Shown: positions 46,087 through 57,353 of the stretch, piece after piece
Layout of the letters: each line of letters begins with the position of its first letter
Position numbering within the stretch: position 1 is the stretch's first letter
Source: Adiantum capillus-veneris
Lineage: Eukaryota; Streptophyta; Polypodiopsida; Polypodiales; Pteridaceae
Length of the DNA stretch: 64,000 nt
Assembly: GCA_014529385.2 (NCBI GenBank)
Contig: CM043967.1
Span: 997,001-1,061,000, forward strand
Direction: 5' to 3'
The notes under the pieces: generated by a model
What the model saw: the letters and a program-made list of their open reading frames with translations, nothing else
Told to the model about the DNA's origin: nothing
The model's database searches: none
Program-made: the position numbers and the translations under genes

Positions 46087-47238
46087 ACTTTTGGACCACA
46101 TCAGTGCCAGAATTCACGATTGGCATGTCTTTGACCTATTTAGCCTCCCTGCAAAATTTCCTAGCCTTTAAATGTGGTTTGTATGACACTTGGTCCATTT
46201 TCCACTTTTCTGGCTATTTTAAACCTCACATGCATTCTATTGCTCAAGGTCTTGTCATTTGCATTTGGAGTGTTCACATATATGTTTTTATTGAGCATGT
46301 ATATCTATTGTGGTTGTGAAACATGCTTTGCCTGTTAGGTGACCTGTCATACTGAGAATGTGGCATTTGGCATTTGTTTTAACTCCTTGTAGTTGGATCT
46401 ATAAATAATGGTTCCTATGGCCAGTCCTTGGTCTATTTATCCTATGTTGCTCGCTCTTCACCTTCTTGTATTTCCGTTTTATCAAGATTTGTTGCTAGTT
46501 GCAAGTGGAGATTTGTGCATTTGTTGCTCATTCATTTGCCTTACGTTTTAGTGAGCAGAAAAGAAAATGAAAACACAAAAGCTAACAAAATTTCTAGAAA
46601 CAAAGTATGAGAAGTGTGTGAGCTTGAATTTATTTATGCTATGTATACACATAGATGGGGATCAAGATATAACATAGTCCCCGATCTTTTGTATTGCGGA
46701 TATCCAATGGGAATTGAAATAGAAAAGGAAATTTCAACACAGAATACAATGTCCATAATAGATTTGTCTTTGTGAGTCCGCATTTGGAATGCCTCCCGCC
46801 CACCTAGCCTAATTTATGTATGACAGATGGTTGTGCATGTGCATAGGATTTGAACGTAAAGTGTCTATACACAGCCATGTAATGTGGACCTATAACATGA
46901 TATCATAGAGTATATGCATGAGTAACAACATGTTATGCAAGATGGGGTTCTTCAGCTTATGTTCTCAAGGGCTTTTGATAGTGAGGCATCTGTCAGTCTC
47001 TAGGAAGATTTGAAAGTTTGAATCTTCTATATGTGGTTTTGTAGCATGACTTTGTGTATCTTCCTGAGATAGAATCACCACTTCATAGCTTACCTTGGGG
47101 AGTTGAGAGTTGTTTTTCCATAGTAGCTTTGGTGGAAATCTTGGTCGTGATTTGTCCGTGTTGTTCATTTGAGGTTTGGATTTCTTGACATGGGATTTTT
47201 GGATTCCAAACTTGTTTCTTGGAGACTCTTATTGAAGG
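46087..47238. other. No gene recognised
   Basis: No domain is visible. A third, weaker copy of the spacer motif (AAATTTCCTAGCCTTTAAA, about 46153) follows the last hairpin, after which the repeat structure fades. Confidence 0.5.
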
Positions 47239-48638
47239 TTAATTGGGTTGTGATGCCACCAGCTTGGGAGCCCATTTTTGAAGTATCTTTGGATACGTCA
47301 TTTGAACTTGCTCGGGTTTCCAAACTTGTGTAACCCGTAGGCTCTTTGTAGGTAGTTTCTTGACGTTAGAATATCCCTTGGGTTTTGGATTTAGTGAGCG
47401 AGTTGGTGGTGTACATTGTAGTTTAGGAATCCACAACTGCTCTTTTCCTGTTTGAGCTTTTACCAATGTCTTAGGAGCCCATACCTTTGTGATTGTGGTG
47501 GTGGGTTCCTCTTGGGGGAAGTCTTTATTGTGAACTTGTTGTGAAAAGCAAGGACTTTCTGCACTGGCATGTGATCCCATTTGGGAATCCATATGGTATC
47601 GTGTCCCTATTGCGCTTGAACAATTCTCTTTGGGACCAATATCTGTTCAATTATGGGTTCCCTTTATCATTGTGTTTGGTACCTTTGCGCTTGAAAGTCA
47701 ATTTTTGCTTTGGGTATTGCATTTTGCGCTTTGAAGTTAATTTGCAGGATTTTTTGTGTTGTTGCTTTCGAGGTTGGGGTGGCCTTTGGGTAGATTTGGG
47801 AATCCAAATCTCCTTAGGATTAGTTTGTAGCACCTGTTTTGGTACCCATACGGTATACCCTTCCGTGTCCTTGTGAGGAGGCGGTAGCTGAAGCTTTGGG
47901 CGTATCTTGTGTATTGACTTTGACTTTCAATACCCAAGTTTTCTTTGCTACCTTTTTCTGAGCCTTGGAGTGTGAGGAGGTGGTTGTTTGTGGAGCAAGA
48001 GTTTTTTTTTCTCCAGATTCCTTCTTTGGTTTCCACACTCGTGAATCTTTAGTCAAAGTAATTTCTTTTGATGTTGGAATGATTTGTGCTTCTTTTGCTT
48101 CCACTTTGCTTTGTGATTCACAACACTGTGGTACAAGAGCATCAACCTGAATTCTATTCTCTTCCTCTGACTCTTCCTACATCTAGTACATGTGTTTGGA
48201 CATGAATTATGTATAAGATCTTGAAGATCCACTGCTAAAGTAGACTCTCTCATGCTCTAAATCGAGGTATGCGTTATGTTGTCTCTGCCACAACTTTCCA
48301 AGAATGATATCTGCAATCGTTGTGTGTGGTGGTAGGCCGTGGGACCTGTGACTACACTCAATGTCATTGATCGACATTGGGATGTCCACATAACCCATAG
48401 TTTGGATTTTATCTTGCAAGAAACCAAATAAAGTCACACTGCCTGGAATGAGTTGAACTCCATCAATGTATATTGAAACCTTCGTAAGCCATGGATTTGT
48501 AATGAGCACCTGAGTCAAGTAGTGCGTATTGAGGTCGTTTACTTTTTCCAACCTAGACAAGGATGCACACTTGGAACCATATCTAAGGCGTCGACACCCT
48601 ATCCATGCACGTACGTGTGCTCGGCTACTGACACACAA
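47239..48638 (-). pseudogene. Retropepsin-like domain with Trp-repeat tail, second copy
   Basis: From 48638 the minus strand gives 143 codons with VSIYIDGVQLIPGSVTLFGF, IQTMGYVDIPMSI and ADIILGKLWQRQHNAYLDLE. These align block by block with the second retropepsin of the 825-codon alpha frame (ALLDSGAQ..., TLGWTILHVQL, MMLGQPWQKAYNVQIDW). The active site reads IDGV, not DSG, and a stretch of roughly 17-20 residues is missing. Further frames (48253-48053, 48104-47820, 47833-47651, 47592-47239) supply a basic tail with at least seven Trp motifs: VWKPK, TWVLK, IWIPK, LWIPK, VWAPK, VWKPE, KWAPK. Several stops and shifts show decay. No integrase is visible upstream. Confidence 0.65.
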
Positions 48639-48885
48639 ACTTGACTATTCACAATGTGTACATGTTGGATCATTTTCAAAACTTGAAACCACTTTGAAAA
48701 TTTGCCAAATGTAGGTATTTACATCTGTTTGTACATATACACACTACTTTGTAAATTCCAAAAGAAATCTATCAATGTATGATGGTTATACAACATCAGT
48801 TGTACTAATCCAACAAGGATGAACTTCTTCATTATGCACACTACTCTCGGGTTCCTTCTCAAAAGATTCAATCGGCCCTTCAAAG

Positions 48886-49353
48886 CATTAGGGAAAATTC
48901 GGACTCTCAAAGGGGCCCTATAGGAATGTTTGACTTTGTTTCTCTTGTCCAAAGTGGGCAACCCATTGAGGTCCATGAACGCTTTGTCAAAACCCTATCA
49001 ACTAGCATATCATTGGAAAGATCTTAGAAAGTAGGTTCTAAATCCCCAAACTCTAACAAATTTGGAGTTGATTTATAGAAGTTATGGGCCTCGCCATTGA
49101 AACTAAAATGTGTGGAGAGATTCCATTTATAAGACGGAGTTGTCACATCAAAAAATGGAACCTTCTAGAATATAAAGAATCTGATGACATGCTATATATC
49201 AATGTATAGATCTCAATAAGTACATTCTAATTCAAAAGGATTGACTTGTTTGGATTTCATTTGTAAATTTTTTATCGGGCATCCATTTTGGACAAGAGAA
49301 AGAAAGTCAACGTCCTTATAGGGCCCCTTTGAGAGACCAAATTTCCCCTAATG
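48886..49353. mobile_element. MITE-like foldback element
   Basis: Arms of about 78 bp at 48886-48964 and 49277-49353 are inverted copies, roughly 85% identical by eye. Each begins CATTAGGG and contains CTCTCAAAGGGGCCCTATA and TTTCTCTTGTCCAAA. The ~310-bp middle has no coding sequence. Long terminal inverted repeats without a gene fit a Mutator-type or other foldback MITE. A target duplication is not clear. Confidence 0.7.
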
Positions 49354-50082
49354 TATGAAATTGGTGGTAGCACTCTCTAATTTGCAAGCGTTTCCAAGTG
49401 TTGTGTGTACTTTATGATAGATTTTTCTCTTGAGGTAAAAGAGGTTGCTGACTGAACATTGGTCGAGGTTTGTCTCCCCTATTTGGGCCTATTTGATATC
49501 TTGATGGTGATGGAAATATTTTCATCCCCAGAGGTCAATATAGCCCTTCCCTTATGCAATTCTTATTATAAAAGAACTCACTCATTTTGTGGTTGGTTCA
49601 TTTTTACTTAATAGCACACCACTTCAAAATACATTGTGCATTTTCCGCGTTGCTAGTCCTGGCTGAGTATTGCACCATGGGTGGGATGATCCCCTCCACA
49701 AGTGCCACATCTCCTCATTGGTTTTTGTCGTATGTTTGGGATCTATCTATAGATTTGGTCCATCCTCCTGTTGCGAGATGTACGCCATGTGCCAGGTTTG
49801 ACGTAGAGCTTGATCTCTGTGAGTCACTTACGAGACAGCGGATGCCAAGTAGTGTTGGATGAGCACAATTTCAGACTGCATCGTGGACAGCTAGTCATAG
49901 CTAGAGGTGCTAGTGTTGGCACAATTCATGCAATGTGAGTACATCATGTGCAAGACAACACAATTTTCGTGAGTACGCAGCCATGCAGAGAGATGAGGCA
50001 TGTCTCCTTTGCGGATAGGTTGCATGATGCTCCAGTTTGTGAGCATGTTGAGCCAGTTGTGCAAACAGTTGTGCAGTAGGGC
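49354..50082. other. Non-coding or decayed copia linker
   Basis: A 91-codon frame at 49587 has no recognisable domain. From about 49870 the plus strand reads as broken pieces leading into the copia RT relic, so it is probably the decayed integrase-RT linker of that element. Confidence 0.4.
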
Positions 50083-50646
50083 ATGTCATTCGTGGATACG
50101 ATGACGGATATGGATGGCTTGAGTGTTGAGGATTCAGCCGTGATTCAGTCATTCATGGATATGCTTACGCCAGAGGCTGATGTGTGTGAGTTAGAGCTAG
50201 GCATTGCTCTTATTACACAAGGTTCAAGACAGACAGATGCTCTTAGTGCGCATGTGACATGCAATGGACACGAGGATGGATTCCAAGGATCGAAGTTCGG
50301 GTGTCAGGGTGATTTCCATGAGTGGAGTTCTGAGCCAGATTTGACTGACATGGTCAGATTGGCAGATATTGCTAGGATTGCATCAGCATTTGGGAGTCTC
50401 ATGTACGAGATACTCATCTCGAGACCCAAGATTGCATTTGCGATAGGTGCATTTGCAGTGGGAGCAGTTAGTCAAGCAGTGATGACTGACGTTGGGCTTG
50501 AGCATAGGGGTACTTTGCAGCATATGGTGAGATACCTGCAGGATGTGTGCGGCTTTGGTGAGGAGTATGGTGTCAATCGCTCTATACTTTCTCTACGATT
50601 AGAGCTAGATGCACACAGATTCAGTGAGTCAATGGGCGTTGGCTGA
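50083..50646 (+). pseudogene. Copia RT C-terminal relic
   Basis: The open frame of 187 codons ends with ASAFGSLMYEILISRPKIAF, QAVMTDVGLEHRGTLQHMV and RYLQDVCGFGEEYGVN. These are degraded forms of the copia RT end (GSLMYAM...RPDIAFAVG, the HW block and the RYLxGT block). RNase H does not follow; instead a purine-rich GTGGAAGGT at about 50721-50729 leads straight to an LTR start (TGTTGGGGTAAA, 50730). RNase H is therefore deleted. The 3' part of the frame (from 50486) forms the left arm of a large inverted repeat. Confidence 0.7.
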
Positions 50647-51272
50647 GTTCGTACTTGTGATGGCATTGTACAAGTTTTGTACGGTTTTCTTTTCTCTCTC
50701 ACGGCCACATTGGCCTTTATGTGGAAGGTTGTTGGGGTAAATCCCCATGTGGCCGGTTAGGCTAGGTGCCCGCCCACTATACTTATTCATTATGTACATA
50801 ATAGAATAAGGGTGCTCACATGCCTCTTCTCCTGTCTTCTCCATTGTTGCACACACAATCACACACGCTCTCAAACTCTGCGCGAGCGAGAGCGTGTGTG
50901 ATTGTGTGTGCAACAATGGAGAAGACAGGAGAAGAGGCATGTGAGCACCCTTATTCTATTATGTACATAATGAATAAGTATAGTGGGCGGGCACCTAGCC
51001 TAACCGGCCACATGGGGCTTTACCCCAACAACCTTCCACATAAAGGCCAATGTGGCCGTGAGAGAGAAAAGAAAACCGTACAAAACTTGTACAAGGCCAT
51101 CACAAGTACGAACTCAACCAACGCCCATTGACTCACTGAATCTATGTGCATCTAGCTCTAATCGTAGAAAGTATAGAGCGATTGACACCATACTCCTCAC
51201 CAAAGCCACACACATCCTGCAGGTATCTCACCATATGCTGCAAATTACCCCTATGCTCAAGCCCAACGTCAG
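50486..51272. repeat. Large inverted repeat of LTR plus RT fragment
   Basis: Two arms of nearly 400 bp meet at about 50880. The left arm holds the end of the RT relic, the polypurine-like tract and an LTR segment (TGTTGGGGTAAA to ACACACGCTCTC). The right arm is its reverse complement, ending GCCCAACGTCAG at 51272. Identity is very high by eye, with short indels (for example at the centre and at TTTCTCTACG). Mirror-image reading frames on the two sides arise from this symmetry and are not genes. Confidence 0.92.
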
Positions 51273-51895
51273 TGTTCATTATGTACATAATAGAATAAGG
51301 GTGCTCACATGCCTCTTCTCCTGTCTTCTCCATTGTTGCACACACAATCACACACACTCTCGCTCGCGTGCGCGAGCGAGAGCGTGTGTGATTGTGTGTG
51401 CAACAATGGAGAGGAGAGGAGAAGACGAGACCTTGTGTTTGGCACATGAGTGAGAGCGTGTGTGAGTGTGTGTGCAACAATGGAGAAGAGAGGAGAAGAG
51501 GAGACCTTGTGTTTGCAGGGGCTGAAACTCACTCTCTACATGTGAGCACCCTTATTCTATTATGTACATAATGAATAAGTATAGTGGGTAGGCACCTGGC
51601 CTAACCGTCCACATGGGGCTTTACCCCAACAACCTCCCACGTAAAAGCCGATGTGGCCATGAGAGAGAAAAGAAAACCGTATAAAATATGTACAAGGCCA
51701 TCACTGAATTTGTGTGCATCCAGCTCTAATCGTAGAGAAAGTATGGAGCGATCAACACCATACTCCTCACCAAAGTCGCACACATCCTACAGGTATCTCA
51801 CCATACACTACAAAGTACCCCTATGCTCAAGCCCAACGTCACTCACTGCACGACTAAATGCTCCCACCGCAAATGCACCTACTGCAAATGCAATC
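51273..51895. repeat. Second inverted LTR pair and antisense RT fragment
   Basis: 51273-51369 is another plus-oriented LTR piece (CATTATGTACATAATAGAAT...). It meets, at a near-perfect ~45-bp-arm palindrome centred near 51369 (CTCTCGCTCGCG / CGCGAGCGAGAG), a minus-oriented copy. That copy continues from about 51540 through the LTR and the antisense RT relic to about 51895. The copy is more diverged than the 50.5-51.27 kb pair. The result is an alternating +, -, +, -, + series of fragments of the same copia family. Confidence 0.85.
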
Positions 51896-52702
51896 TATTT
51901 GTCTCAATCTGAGTACATTGCTAAAGTGATCAAGCGTTTCAATATGGAGAAGGGGAAGGCATTGAGTACTCCATTGCCTCCATATGTGAAACTCTCTAAA
52001 AATGATTGCCCTAATTTTGAAGAGGAAAAGGCTGAAATGGCACAAGTGCCTTATTCATCTGCAGTTGAGAGTTTGATGTATGCTATGATTGCTACACGTC
52101 TTGATATTGCTTTTGCAGTGGGAGTTGCTAGCAGCTATATGTCAAATCCAAGCAAGAAACATTGGGAGGTAGTGAAAGGGGTTATGCGATATTTGAATGG
52201 TACAAAAGACATGTGCATTTTCTTTAGTAGAAAGGAAGCATGTGTAATGGGTTACACGGATGCAGATTATGCAGGAGACTTGGACAAGAGAAGATCCACT
52301 TCAGGCTATGTTTTTGAATTCACTGGAGGTGCAATTTCATGGCGATCTCGTTTGCAAGATTGTGCTACCTTGTCTACTACAGAGGCTGAATATGTTGCAG
52401 CTTCAGAAGCTTGCAAGGAAGCTATATGGCTTGATCGGTTACTAGGAGACTTGGGAATCAATGTTGAGATACATGTGTTACATTGTGATAGCCAAAGTGC
52501 TATAAAATTGGCAAAGAATCCAGTGTTCCATGCAAAGACAAAGCATGTGCTTGTGAAGTATCACTTCGTTCATGAGGTGCTTGAGGACAAGCGATTGCAG
52601 CTTGCCAAACTCCACACCACTGAGAATCTTGCTGATCTTCTAACAAAGGGCTTACCTTCAGAGCGGTTTGCACATTGTCGGGCACTCATGGGCATTGGGT
52701 AG
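51896..52702 (+). pseudogene. Copia RT end and RNase H
   Basis: From about 51896 the frame reads YLSQSEYIAKVIKRFNMEKG, SSAVESLMYAMIATRLDIAF, then RNase H with GYTDADYAGDLDKRRSTSGY, TTEAEYVAASEACKEAIWL, HCDSQSAIKLAKNPVFHAKT and a normal C-terminal NLADLLTKGL, stop at 52702. RNase H acidic residues are all present. The frame is open further upstream (to 51653), but that part is antisense of the LTR/RT relic. The element is truncated: gag, protease, integrase and most of RT are missing. A polypurine tract and LTR follow. Confidence 0.88.
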
Positions 52703-52778
52703 ATAATCATGGTCATTGTCTACCTGTATTGTATGTATATATACATTATCACCCCAACTTAAAGGCATATTGTCCTTT

Positions 52779-52789
52779 AAGTGGGAGGT
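52779..52789 (+). promoter_or_regulatory. Copia polypurine tract
   Basis: AAGTGGGAGGT immediately before TGTTGGGGTGG. It is the priming site for the following LTR and resembles the tract at 50719-50729. Confidence 0.8.
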
Positions 52790-52967
52790 TGTTGGGGTGG
52801 TAAAGCCCAATGTGCCACTCTGAGTGTTGGGCGGCCGGAGACTAACCGGGAACTAACACTGACCATTCATTCTACATAAAAGAATAAGGACTCATAACCC
52901 TAACATTGTTGTGTTTGGAGTCCACCCAAACCTATGTCTCATCTCTTCTCCTCTCTTCTCCATTGTT

Positions 52968-53045
<78 letters not shown>

Positions 53046-53060
53046 GCACGCGCACTTCAC
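52790..53060 (+). mobile_element. Copia 3' LTR, partial, with expanded (AC) tract
   Basis: It starts TGTTGGGGTGGTAAAGCCCAA and shares TTCTACATAAAAGAATAAGG- and TCTTCTCCATTGTTGCACAC-type blocks with the LTR pieces at 50.73-51.64 kb, so it belongs to a related subfamily. The right end is not defined: the (CA)n tract has grown within it. Confidence 0.65.
52969..53043. repeat. (CA)37 microsatellite within an LTR
   Basis: An uninterrupted CA run of about 75 bp. In the sister LTR copies the same place holds only GCACACACAATCACACAC, so the tract is an expansion of an LTR-internal seed. Confidence 0.95.
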
Positions 53061-53201
53061 CTCCTTACCACTTCATCAGCCGATTTATCAATGTTAGGCA
53101 TGGTAGGGTTTTGAACATTCCACTTCATCATGGATTCACTCATCTAGAAGAGGTACTACTAGGCACATTCTTTGCATCCTCGATCACCTCTCCTAGGCCT
53201 T

Positions 53202-53560
53202 TCAATTGTCAACTAGATATAAAGCCTTTCTCATGACTTTCTTAAATATTGTGCATGCTTTCAAATACATGTCCTTCTTGAGAGTCTCATTCCTCAAGCC
53301 CTCTTTCAAGAGAATTGACAGCCTCTCATCTTGTGGTAACTTGCTCACAAGATACCTCTCTATATATTGTTTGAAGTGAAACAAAGCTTCCTTTACTTTC
53401 TCATTCTCCTTTCGCTTGAAAACATTGCTTTGGGATGCGCTATTATGCTTGATTTCCCTTTTATAAATTCCTTCATGAATTCATGCAAGAGTTACTCTAT
53501 GTTTGAATAACCTCTCTGCAAGGTTTGGAACCATGTCAAGGTTTTTCCTTCCAATCTCAA
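53202..53560 (-). pseudogene. Ty3/gypsy gag relic (beta family)
   Basis: The minus strand reads MSKLPQDERLSILLKEGLRN, ETLKKDMYLKAC and KALYLVDN, matching the gag core of beta at 12.6-12.8 kb (GLRNADLQKDLHMKR...EALYLVDN). Upstream pieces (FQTLQRGYSNIE, LHEFMKEF) follow with stops. No other part of the element is seen. Confidence 0.65.
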
Positions 53561-54338
53561 TCCAAATTGCTCATACTGTCTGTGAAAATCCGCAATCCAT
53601 TTAATAGCTCTCAAAAATTGTTTGAAGAGTGAGACATGAGCATATGGATCTCTTGATCCATAATACTTCTAAGAAACACATTTAGCTACCTAAGATGGTC
53701 GCATTCATCATGTTTTTGCAACAATTCTCATGACTCGTGGCTCTCTTGCTAGGGTGTCTCGAACCTCATAACCCCCCATTAGGGACTCTAGTTGGAGTTA
53801 TTTATGTGGTTTCCTCCTCAAGATGCACTTCTCTTGATTTTGTCAAGGTAACCGAGTCTGAGAAAATCCATACATCGAGCAAAAAAAACGGAGCATGTCA
53901 TTTTTTTAGCAAAAGTAAAGAGTATTGTAGCACAACTTGCTTTTTTAATTAAGCTTACGGCCATATTGTCAAGTGGGAGAAGTAGAACAAATTGACCAAT
54001 CCATAGAGCATTCAAAACTCTAGCGCATGAAGGTGATCACTGCTACAATATAAATTCTACCTGATTCAGCTACATAGGCTATCAAAACTCCAAGCACCCC
54101 TCTTGCAAAGGACATATAATCTTCATAGAGGATCATAAACCCTAGCTCAAGACACCGATGCTATGCTGAAATTTTGGCCCCACCCAATCCCTCGAGCAAC
54201 TCCAAGTTTGTTACTATATCCTAGTGCACAAACTCATGAGCTGTAGAGTCCAACCCAAGGACACAAAATTATACAAAGTACATGTGTTTGCAAGGCACCT
54301 ATTGAGACGTTGGTTGTCTCTTTTTTGGGAATCCTCTC
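53561..54338. other. No gene recognised
   Basis: Possible continuation of the gag relic to about 53700, then no recognisable coding sequence. Confidence 0.5.
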
Positions 54339-54484
54339 AAGTACAACAAGGGAAGTGTGTAATGGTCATAGCATATGTCACCCCTTTTAGAATGGACCCA
54401 GGTGTAATCACAAGTACAACAAGGGAAGTGTGTAATGGTCACAGCATATGTCACCCCTTTTTTAATGGACCCAGGTGTGCTCAC
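54339..54484. repeat. 73-bp tandem duplication
   Basis: Two copies, 54339-54411 and 54412-54484, starting AAGTACAACAAGGGAAGTG and differing at only a few positions. It is a local recent duplication. Confidence 0.93.
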
Positions 54485-54730
54485 ATGAAAAACATGTGAT
54501 GCAGTAGGCACCAATATAACCTCTCTCACTAGCTATGCTTGCATGCTTTGGCCCAATGATATCCTGTTATTGAAGTCTTTGGTTAATTTTGACCTCCATC
54601 TAACATCCTTTCCATCTCTAAATTTAGCACGAAAAGGGATGTGGTTCACATTGCCCAGTAGGGCGGATTTGATTGCATTGTCGCGTTATTGCCTTACAAC
54701 ACAAATCCATTTCTACAGTATCTCAATCTT

Positions 54731-56095
54731 TCATGAAAGCGGGTAGGTTCCCTCTTCCACAACCCACGTCCTCGGAACTGGTCCAAGGGGTCCAATAATC
54801 ATCTCATCAATATTCCAAGCATGAGTGTTACTCTCGTAGCAAAACCATACCAACCCCTCCACAATTCCTCCTCGTTTGGCCCCCACAGTGGGATATTTTC
54901 TCCTTTCCCAACAAAAGCAAGGTGCAAGGACACTATTTTGTATATTATCCATATTTTTGTTTATGAACCATCCACTACGCACATTTTCTCCAGGAAGAAC
55001 ACCAAAACATGTCATTTTTTTGTCAGGATCCATGCGTCTTATTGCCCAAACTGTTTGAGGCACCTTCTTCTCCTGTAAAAGACTCATAGAGGCAGAAGCA
55101 TTTTTCTTGACATGTGGTACACTGTAAATTGGTGTAGTGATAGTAACAAACTCTAGTATGTGGTATCCATCTTCAAGAGTTTCATCAAGGTCAATAAAGA
55201 TTGGCCATGATTTTCACACACTCTTTTCCAGTATTGTATCTCTATTAATTTTTGGACATGGTATTTGCATTTCTAGAATTGTTGATTGAGTGGCATCAAA
55301 AAGTTTCTATTTGATGAACACACTGATTGATTGCTCATAAATCTAGCTGGCAGGTTTGCTATCATTGGTCCTATGGATCATCGAATGCCCTTCAAGTAGG
55401 CATTGTAACGTACACTTTGAAAAAATGCCAGTGAGATTCATTAAATCGATTCCTTCCCTAGAAGAATGGACACTCCACATTGGTACATCTTAAATTCCCT
55501 CCACACTGACTAAAGCAAAAAGTTCTCTAAAATAAATCATTGCTACACATTACATACTCTGTCCGAACATGCCCATTAAATCTCTTCTGCATCCCATACA
55601 TAATCTTTTTATGGAGGAAGGTCATACGCAACATATCCATCATAGAAAGTTGGCATTTCTAGAACTTTAATCACATTCTGAACAAATGAGAGTGCAATAT
55701 ATTTTTTTTTTTGTAAAGGAAGAGAAAAAATGACATCGTTGATGCATATACCGCCATCATCAATTATCATCAATAGGAGATTCTTTTGAGCCAGCATATG
55801 TTGCTGGCAGGTGTTGATGTTCATCATAAAGCACCTTGTAAAATTGTGAGGCTTCATGATCTAACAAGCAAAACAAATCATTTGCATCATTGCATACTAG
55901 TTCTAGTTTAACTTGCTCACCAAGCAAGGTAAGTGGACGCAATGAGAAGTTACCATTTGCTAATTCAAAATGCTCTTTCAAAGCCTTCACAATGATATTT
56001 TGATAAGAGTTATCAAACATAAGCACAAGTTTTTGTTGATGCTCTAGGCCAAACATCCTGATATGACGACTCATATGGTAAAAGCTGCACAACAA
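54731..56095 (-). pseudogene. Decayed gene of unknown function
   Basis: Minus-strand pieces at 56095-55760, 55857-55609 and 55087-54731 read as degenerate protein: MFGLEHQQKLVLMFDNSYQN, LKLELVCNDANDLFCLLDHE-like and QTVWAIRRMDPDKKMTCFGV, with a Cys/Trp-rich stretch (APCFCWERRKYP). Several stops separate them, and the region between 55.6 and 55.1 kb is readable only in fragments. I recognise no family. Amino-acid composition is protein-like (Trp, Cys and hydrophobic spacing), which is the only reason to call it coding-derived. A transposon-borne gene or a host relic are both possible. Confidence 0.35.
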
Positions 56096-57170
56096 TCGTC
56101 TAGAGGCTAGATAGAGATTACTTTTGGTAGAGAAGACAATCTCTTGGGAAAAGATAGTAACAACCTTTTCTTATATGTGCCTTGTTCTTAATGATACTAA
56201 GTGTGAAAACGACAAAACTTAGGGCAAAGACAGTGGTGAGTATATTTTTTCCCTTTTGTTCATCAATCTAAACAATGCAAGGCCTCTACTCAACTCTGAA
56301 CATGATTAAAAAAAAGAAAAAAAATATTATATATAATTCAGGCAATTATTGATAGAGAAAGCATACACCTTTATTTTTTATTACATTATTGCTTTAGGGT
56401 TTCATGCGTACTTTTGGAAATGGAAATATTTTCTAAGGTCTTGTTTATCGCCAAGGCCTGTGACTCAACATGGAGTCGTCTGTGTAAATGTGGCATGATC
56501 ATCGCCTTCCTGCAGACAACTCAATGGCTCCCAACTAGTGACCGTGGACAAGGCATGAGCCTCGGCCAACCTACTTAGTCTCTTATAGCAAAGCAAAAGA
56601 TAAGTTTTCCATTGCTTGATCGAAATTGCTTTGGAATGGAATGTATCTTACTGTCAGGATGAGTAAACAATGCAAGGTCGTTCGTAGTGTTAACTGGTCC
56701 CACGTTGGTGCGGTACTGCTTTGAGCTGAAAACGGGCTCCTTTGGTTATGAAGGTTATTAAGGTAATAGGCCCAACGTAGTCACTTAGAGCGCTTCCCCA
56801 TATATCCAAATTGGAGGCACGTCCAGTAGGGGTCCTTCTTTCCTTGGAGGGCCCTCCATCTGGTAAACGGCGCCCCATACAGTGAGTGAATTGCATTAAC
56901 TCCAGGCATCACGGTTCTTTTTTTTTTTTCCCAACCTACGGCGTTACAACCAACCTCATCGGCACTCCTTGTATGGCATGACAATCAACCTCATTGGCGA
57001 TCCTACTTTATAAATTCTTGTACTTCTTACTCGTGTACCTACACACGCATACACGTTGAAGCTCCTCTCTCTCTCTCTCTACTTTATAAATTCTTGTACT
57101 TCTTGCTCGTGTACAGATATCTAGCTCTGACACACGCTGAAGCTCCTTCCTTCCCCCCCCCCCTCCCCCG

Positions 57171-57213
<43 letters not shown>

Positions 57214-57353
57214 CACGCTTGCTCGTCCCCACCCCAGGGGCATGATTCCCATTTGTCACAAAACCTCCTCTCCCTCATGCTTGCCTTCACCTTAGCTTTT
57301 GTGCACACACAGAAGGACCCCCCCACTCCGTAAATGGTGGTCCATTCTGCGAT
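56096..57353. other. No gene recognised; CT-rich tracts
   Basis: It contains short (CT)n runs at about 57063-57080 and 57175-57210 and a C run near 57155. A direct repeat of ACTTTATAAATTCTTGTACTTCTT occurs at 57008 and 57081. No domain is seen on either strand. Confidence 0.5.

Noticed and set aside
50472-51453. Mirror-image ORFs on opposite strands (REKRKPYKTCT-type)
   Set aside because: They arise from the large inverted repeat of LTR and RT fragment and do not encode a separate protein.
52906-53236. His-Thr repeat proteins
   Set aside because: Produced by the (CA)n tract in the LTR.
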